64,000 nucleotides of DNA, taken from assembly GCF_001243895.1 (NCBI RefSeq), contig NZ_LN851186.1, positions 2,817,842 to 2,881,841 of the forward strand, written 5' to 3'. Of the stretch, positions 60,173-64,000 are shown piece after piece (the first letter of the stretch is position 1; each line of letters opens with the position of its first letter). Origin of the DNA: Bacillus testis. Lineage in GTDB: Bacteria > Bacillota > Bacilli > Bacillales > DSM-1321. The position numbers and the translations under genes are program-made. The notes below the pieces were generated by a model that had not been told where the DNA came from, searched no databases, and saw only the letters and a list, made by a program, of their open reading frames with translations.

Positions 60173-61429
60173 CTACTCTCGTTTCGATGGCAGTGGTTCA
60201 ATCAAAGCCGCTTTCCCTTTATCCGGCAGACGGATTCCTTTTACACAAAAATAGATAAGCCCATGGCCGGTCCCAAGAACGATAATTAGGTAAGGCAACA
60301 CTTTTTCGATCGGGAATAAAGAGATGCTGATCAAAAATAGAGCAATTGAAACCACCCTTCCCATATTCAAAAATACTTCACGGACAACTATATATTCAAT
60401 TCTCATCTCCGCTGCCTTCCAGCTGTTGCCGATCACGTCATATGTTAACGATAAATAAGGAACAAGAAGCAAGGGATAAAAAAAGGCAAGCACAGCTCCA
60501 TATATCAATAAGCTCATATAAGAAACATGGAATACTAAAAGGAATACAGAAAGAAACAAACCAATACCGCCGATTAGGATGGCGGTAAGCCGGAACTCTT
60601 TCTTAACGAAACGAGAAACACCATAGTATGTAAATAAACCGATACCGGAGTTGATCAAGCCAAACGTCCCCAAAGACATTTCTGTCCCCGTTGCGACAAA
60701 CAGAAAGATGGAAACAATGAAGGCAAAGATTCCTTCGCGCAACCCTTGGTAAAAGTGGGCGGTTGTAATACGGGCCCAATTTCGGTTGGTTTTTCTCTCC
60801 TTCACGATTTTCACAAAATGATACTTGCCTTCAGCCCCTCTTTTCTGCAAAAAGAAGCTGACAACGACAGAAAGGGCAAATAAAAACATCGATATCGCAA
60901 AAATAATGGTATAGCCCCAATTCCCTGCCGCCTTCATGATAATAAAAGCAGCAAGCAGAGGACCGGCCATCCCGCCTAGCGAACCCATAATGCCTAAAAA
61001 ACCGTTAAAAAAGTCGCGGTTTTCCGGTTCGGTTATTTCAAATGTCAGAACGTTATAAGCGAGCCAATACATGCCGCTCCCTATGCCCAGAAGCGCCCCT
61101 AGCCAAATGATATAGTTGCCGGCCTGTTCGCCGGCCAGAAGGACCGATAAATAAAAAGCTGACAAAAGAATAATCCCTATTCGAAGGACTATTACCCTGT
61201 CCATGCTTTTCGTCATCTTCCCCGCCAGGATAAAAGTGATTGGCTGTAGGATAACGATCGAAAAATTATACAATCCGATTTCCAAGAAGCTCTGTGACTG
61301 TTTCCATAGATATATGTTGACAAACGTATTTGAAAGAGCAGCGGATATGCTATATAGCCCCCCTATTACAATTAAAAGCAATAAATCCTTCGTCAATGGT
61401 GCTTCACCCACTATTTTACGTACAATCAT
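60173..61429 (-). CDS. yqgE: MFS transporter YqgE
   Basis: A 418-residue transporter with about twelve helices. Distinctive segments are LYSISAALSNTFVNIYLWKQ, GIGSGMYWLAYNVLTFEITE, RDFFNGFLGIMGSLGGMAGP and FYQGLREGIFAFIVSIFLF. Sequence and position between pbpA and sodA match yqgE of B. subtilis. Substrate unknown. ATG behind AAAGGAGAG. Confidence 0.9.
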   Translation of the reverse strand: MIVRKIVGEAPLTKDLLLLIVIGGLYSISAALSNTFVNIYLWKQSQSFLEIGLYNFSIVILQPITFILAGKMTKSMDRVIVLRIGIILLSAFYLSVLLAGEQAGNYIIWLGALLGIGSGMYWLAYNVLTFEITEPENRDFFNGFLGIMGSLGGMAGPLLAAFIIMKAAGNWGYTIIFAISMFLFALSVVVSFFLQKRGAEGKYHFVKIVKERKTNRNWARITTAHFYQGLREGIFAFIVSIFLFVATGTEMSLGTFGLINSGIGLFTYYGVSRFVKKEFRLTAILIGGIGLFLSVFLLVFHVSYMSLLIYGAVLAFFYPLLLVPYLSLTYDVIGNSWKAAEMRIEYIVVREVFLNMGRVVSIALFLISISLFPIEKVLPYLIIVLGTGHGLIYFCVKGIRLPDKGKAALIEPLPSKRE

Positions 61430-61558
61430 ATTCCGACTCTCCTTTATACCGTTTAGCTTTTGATAAAGGAACTTGGGCTATGCAGATTAATCAAGACCAA
61501 TACTTAGTTATATTTGTCTAGTATAAAACTTGTATTTACATACGCTGCTATTGAACGC

Positions 61559-61597
61559 AAAAAAAGGCGGGCTTATTGGAAAGCCCGCCTTTTTCTC
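61559..61597. terminator. Terminator of sodA
   Basis: Stem AAAAAGGCGGGCT/AGCCCGCCTTTTT with a short loop, directly after the sodA stop on the minus strand. Confidence 0.9.
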
Positions 61598-61605
61598 AGC
61601 ACATC

Positions 61606-62214
61606 TTATTTAGCTGCTTGATAGCGTTTTTCAACTTCATCCCAGTTTACAACGTTCCAGAAAGAAGCGATGTATTCAGGACGACGGTTTTGATATTTTA
61701 GGTAGTAAGCATGTTCCCAAACATCCAATCCAAGCAATGGTGTTTTGCCTTCCATGATTGGAGAGTCTTGGTTAGGAGTGCTGTACAATTCCAACTCGCC
61801 ATCTTTAATAGCAAGCCATGCCCAGCCTGAACCGAAACGTGTTGTAGCCGCTTTACCGAATTCTTCTTTGAAGTTTTCGAAGCTGCCGAATTTTTTATTG
61901 ATTGCTTCAGCCAATTCACCTTTTGGTTCTCCGCCTCCATTTGGAGAAAGAATTTGCCAGAAGAATGAATGGTTGGCATGTCCGCCGCCGTTATTGCGCA
62001 CTGCAGTCCGTTTTTCTTCAGGGACAGCATCAAGGTTAGCGATTACTTCTTCAACGCTTTTTGATTGAAGAGCTTCGTTGCCTTCTAATGCAGCGTTCAG
62101 GTTTGTAACATATGTGTTATGGTGCTTCGTATGGTGAATGTTCATTGTTTCTTTATCAATGTGTGGTTCCAATGCATCATAAGCATATGGCAATTGTGGT
62201 AATTCAAAAGACAT
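61606..62214 (-). CDS. sodA: Superoxide dismutase (Mn/Fe)
   Basis: Disproportionates superoxide to peroxide and oxygen. The 202-residue protein has the four metal ligands His27, His82, Asp164 and His168 (DVWEHAYY) and the usual [17 protein letters not shown] start. The ATG at 62214 is set by AGGAGGAGA; an in-frame TTG two codons earlier is less likely. Manganese is the likely metal in Bacillus. Confidence 0.97.
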   Translation of the reverse strand: MSFELPQLPYAYDALEPHIDKETMNIHHTKHHNTYVTNLNAALEGNEALQSKSVEEVIANLDAVPEEKRTAVRNNGGGHANHSFFWQILSPNGGGEPKGELAEAINKKFGSFENFKEEFGKAATTRFGSGWAWLAIKDGELELYSTPNQDSPIMEGKTPLLGLDVWEHAYYLKYQNRRPEYIASFWNVVNWDEVEKRYQAAK

Positions 62215-62371
62215 GGACAATCTCCTCCTATATGTAACCGTTAGAGTAGCATATACAGCTTTTCACACTGTTTATGCCCTATACCTTTAGATTAACAAAT
62301 ACAGAGCTTCCGTTCAAATAATTAGGCTTTTTAAACCCTTTTCTTTTTCTGAAAATTTTATCAAGTATATT

Positions 62372-62857
62372 TTATAGTACCTTCCATAAAAAATAAGCAA
62401 CCATAAAGGCCTGAATCACAAACTTGGCAGCGACACTTGTTATGAAACCAACCACTGAGCCAAAGCCGATTCGCAACGAATCCTTAAAACCTGTGCGGTG
62501 CACAATCAGCTCAGCCAGGAATGCCCCCAAAAAAGGGCCAATCAAGATGCCGGCAAACGGAATCACAAATGGACCGACCAACAAACCGATTGTACTTCCC
62601 CAAATACCTGCCTTATTGCCTCCAAACTTCTTTACGCTAAATAAATTGGCAGCATAATCGGCTATAAACAACAAAATCACAAACAGGATCTGCACCGTCC
62701 AAAAAACGGAATTAAAATGTTCGAATGTAAACAAAAATCCATAAAGGATTATACCGCCCGCGATAAACAATACCGCCGGAATAACCGGATAGACTAATCC
62801 TACAAATCCGATCAGCAGCATTATTGCAATGATAATCCAATAAATCGTATCCAACAT
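62372..62857 (-). CDS. yqgC: DUF456 membrane protein YqgC
   Basis: A 161-residue membrane protein of unknown function with five or six helices; IGFVGLVYPVIPAVLFIAGG, KKFGGNKAGIWGSTIGLLVG and PFAGILIGPFLGAFLAEL are DUF456 signatures. Located beside sodA as in B. subtilis. Confidence 0.9.
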   Translation of the reverse strand: MLDTIYWIIIAIMLLIGFVGLVYPVIPAVLFIAGGIILYGFLFTFEHFNSVFWTVQILFVILLFIADYAANLFSVKKFGGNKAGIWGSTIGLLVGPFVIPFAGILIGPFLGAFLAELIVHRTGFKDSLRIGFGSVVGFITSVAAKFVIQAFMVAYFLWKVL

Positions 62858-62946
62858 TGACTTTTCTCCTACCCAAAGTATTTTCTTTTATACTCTATAC
62901 CAGTTTCCCTCTAAACCTAAACATCCACTTGGATACAATTCGACCC

Positions 62947-62983
62947 AAAAAAGAATCCGCCTGCTGCCAGGAGGATTCTTTTC
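62947..62983 (-). terminator. Terminator of the Na/Pi cotransporter gene
   Basis: Stem AAAAGAATCCGCCTG/CAGGAGGATTCTTTT with a four-base loop, shortly after the stop at 62996 on the minus strand. Confidence 0.85.
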
Positions 62984-62995
62984 TCTAAATATTCA

Positions 62996-64000
62996 TTATC
63001 TGTATTTATATTTGCTGTCGCCTAACACAGTTTCAGCGATGTTGACTGCATGGTCGCCGATCCGCTCTAGGTTAGATATGATGTCCACAAAAATAATGCC
63101 GCCTTTGACACTGCATGCGCCCTCGCTAAGTCTGCTGATTGATTTTTTCCGCAGCGATTTTTCCAATCCATCGATGCTTCTTTCCTTCTTCAGGACATCA
63201 ATCGCTAGCTCCTTGTTATGATGGTCTAATGCATCGATTGCTTCTTCGACCGTTTTTATTGTCAAAGTGAACATCGTTTTCAGATCATCCATTGCTTCCT
63301 CAGTCATCACGACTTTACCGTTGATCTGCGCATTTATCTGCTCAAGGATATTTTCAAAATGATCCCCGATCCGCTCAATATCCCGGACCGTATCAACAAG
63401 GACAGCATGGCGTTCTGATTCATGCGGCGACAAAGGAGATGAAGTGACCGCAACAAGATAAGCTGTAATTTTCCCATCCAGATTATTAATGGCATCCTCA
63501 ATTTGATTAGCCATCTCTGCATGCTTTTGATTTTTAGTTATTAAAAATGCCTGCGTCTCTTCCAATCCTTTGATCGCAATTTTCCCCATGCGGATGACTT
63601 CTTCCTGTGCCGAGCCGATGGCGATGGCTGGGGATTGTTCGATAAAGATGGGATCAAGGTGCTTTGTTTTATATTCGATAAGCACATCATCCCCAGGGAT
63701 CATTTTCGTAACAATAAAGGCCAGTGCCCCTATGAACGGAAATTGGATCACTGTATTAGATATGTTGAAAATGCCATGCGCGAACGCTATGGTCATGGCC
63801 GGGTTCAGTCCCAGGCCGGATTGGATGGCTTCAATCAGATTTGTATACAATGGGAGAATTAATATGAAAATAGCTGCCCCAATTAAATTGAATAATACAT
63901 GTGTAGCTGCCGCTCTCTTGGCTGCAACAGAGGCGCCGATCGCCGCAAGGACAGCTGTAATTGTTGTTCCGATGTTATCGCCGAACAACACAGGAAGCGC
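62996..64000 (-). CDS. Na/Pi cotransporter family protein with PhoU-like tail, N-terminus beyond window
   Basis: 334 codons are visible; the frame stays open to position 64000 (ALPVLFGDNIGTTIT), so the first membrane half is missing. The visible part has a NptA/YjbB Na/Pi core (DNIGTT, FNLIGAAIFILILPLY, AFAHGIFNISNTVIQFPF) and, from about residue 130, a helical PhoU-like domain (VDTVRDIERIGDHFENILEQ, FVDIISNLERIGDHAVNIAE). It may take up phosphate at low affinity or sense it. Confidence 0.9.
   Translation of the reverse strand, partial: ALPVLFGDNIGTTITAVLAAIGASVAAKRAAATHVLFNLIGAAIFILILPLYTNLIEAIQSGLGLNPAMTIAFAHGIFNISNTVIQFPFIGALAFIVTKMIPGDDVLIEYKTKHLDPIFIEQSPAIAIGSAQEEVIRMGKIAIKGLEETQAFLITKNQKHAEMANQIEDAINNLDGKITAYLVAVTSSPLSPHESERHAVLVDTVRDIERIGDHFENILEQINAQINGKVVMTEEAMDDLKTMFTLTIKTVEEAIDALDHHNKELAIDVLKKERSIDGLEKSLRKKSISRLSEGACSVKGGIIFVDIISNLERIGDHAVNIAETVLGDSKYKYR

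Overview
The window is a chromosomal segment of an endospore-forming, naturally competence-related Bacillaceae bacterium (Firmicutes). The evidence is the spoIIIA engulfment-channel operon, a spore photoproduct lyase, a SpoVAF/GerA-type germination protein, the comG pseudopilus operon, purine-rich Shine-Dalgarno sites, and gene order that follows the Bacillus subtilis spoIIIA-yqhT-gcv-comG-yqgX-glcK-pst-sodA stretch almost gene by gene. It is not B. subtilis itself. A splB gene stands between yqhO and lipM where B. subtilis has mntR, and a five-gene oligopeptide ABC transporter stands where B. subtilis has the sinIR/tapA-sipW-tasA biofilm genes. Most genes are on the minus strand. No rRNA, tRNA, CRISPR array, phage or intact insertion sequence was seen.

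Region by region. 1-4.6 kb: spoIIIAA-AG (AG runs off the left edge), driven by a near-consensus sigma-E promoter; spoIIIAD has no ATG/GTG/TTG in its only possible start region. 4.6-9.2 kb: aroQ-yqhT-efp, yqhR, yqhQ and yqhP. 9.2-13.1 kb: the patatin-like yqhO, splB, lipM and yqhL. 13.1-17.4 kb: gcvT-gcvPA-gcvPB (glycine cleavage) behind a tandem glycine riboswitch and terminator; LipM next door supplies the octanoyl group for the GcvH carrier. 17.6-20.1 kb: the SNF2 helicase yqhH and yqhG. 20.1-26 kb: an oppDFBCA-type operon with a sigma-A promoter and a CodY-like site in its leader. 26.3-31.1 kb: comGA-comGG, aroK and yqzE. 31.4-37 kb: a cysteine-rich winged-helix regulator, yqgY, a MidA-type methyltransferase, yqgX, a DUF2759 protein, the lipoprotein yqgU and the M14 peptidase yqgT. 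37.4-39.2 kb: an AT-rich MFS transporter gene behind a T-box leader, which looks acquired. 39.3-49.4 kb: yqgS (LtaS family), glcK, yqgQ, the SpoVAF-like protein, rhomboid protease yqgP, yqgO, ldh (Rex- and cre-like sites), a DUF92 protein, yqgN and rpmG. 49.6-53.4 kb: an unrecognised protein, yqzD-yqzC and a two-gene ABC exporter. 53.6-57.7 kb: the Pho-type pstSCAB phosphate operon with a PhoP-box array and a decayed phoU remnant at its end. 57.7-64 kb: pbpA, yqgE, sodA, yqgC and a Na/Pi cotransporter with a PhoU-like tail (runs off the right edge).

The most unusual unlabelled signal is a dispersed, structured, roughly 160-bp repeat family. Four clear copies lie near 27.4, 37.0, 41.3 and 60.0 kb and a partial one near 46.2 kb. 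It has a conserved start, conserved ends and competing stem-loops, and one copy supplies the C-terminal codons of comGF. Other points worth attention are the non-canonical spoIIIAD start, the T-box-controlled MFS pump, the phoU pseudogene and a terminator-like hairpin that contains the ribosome-binding site of yqgO.
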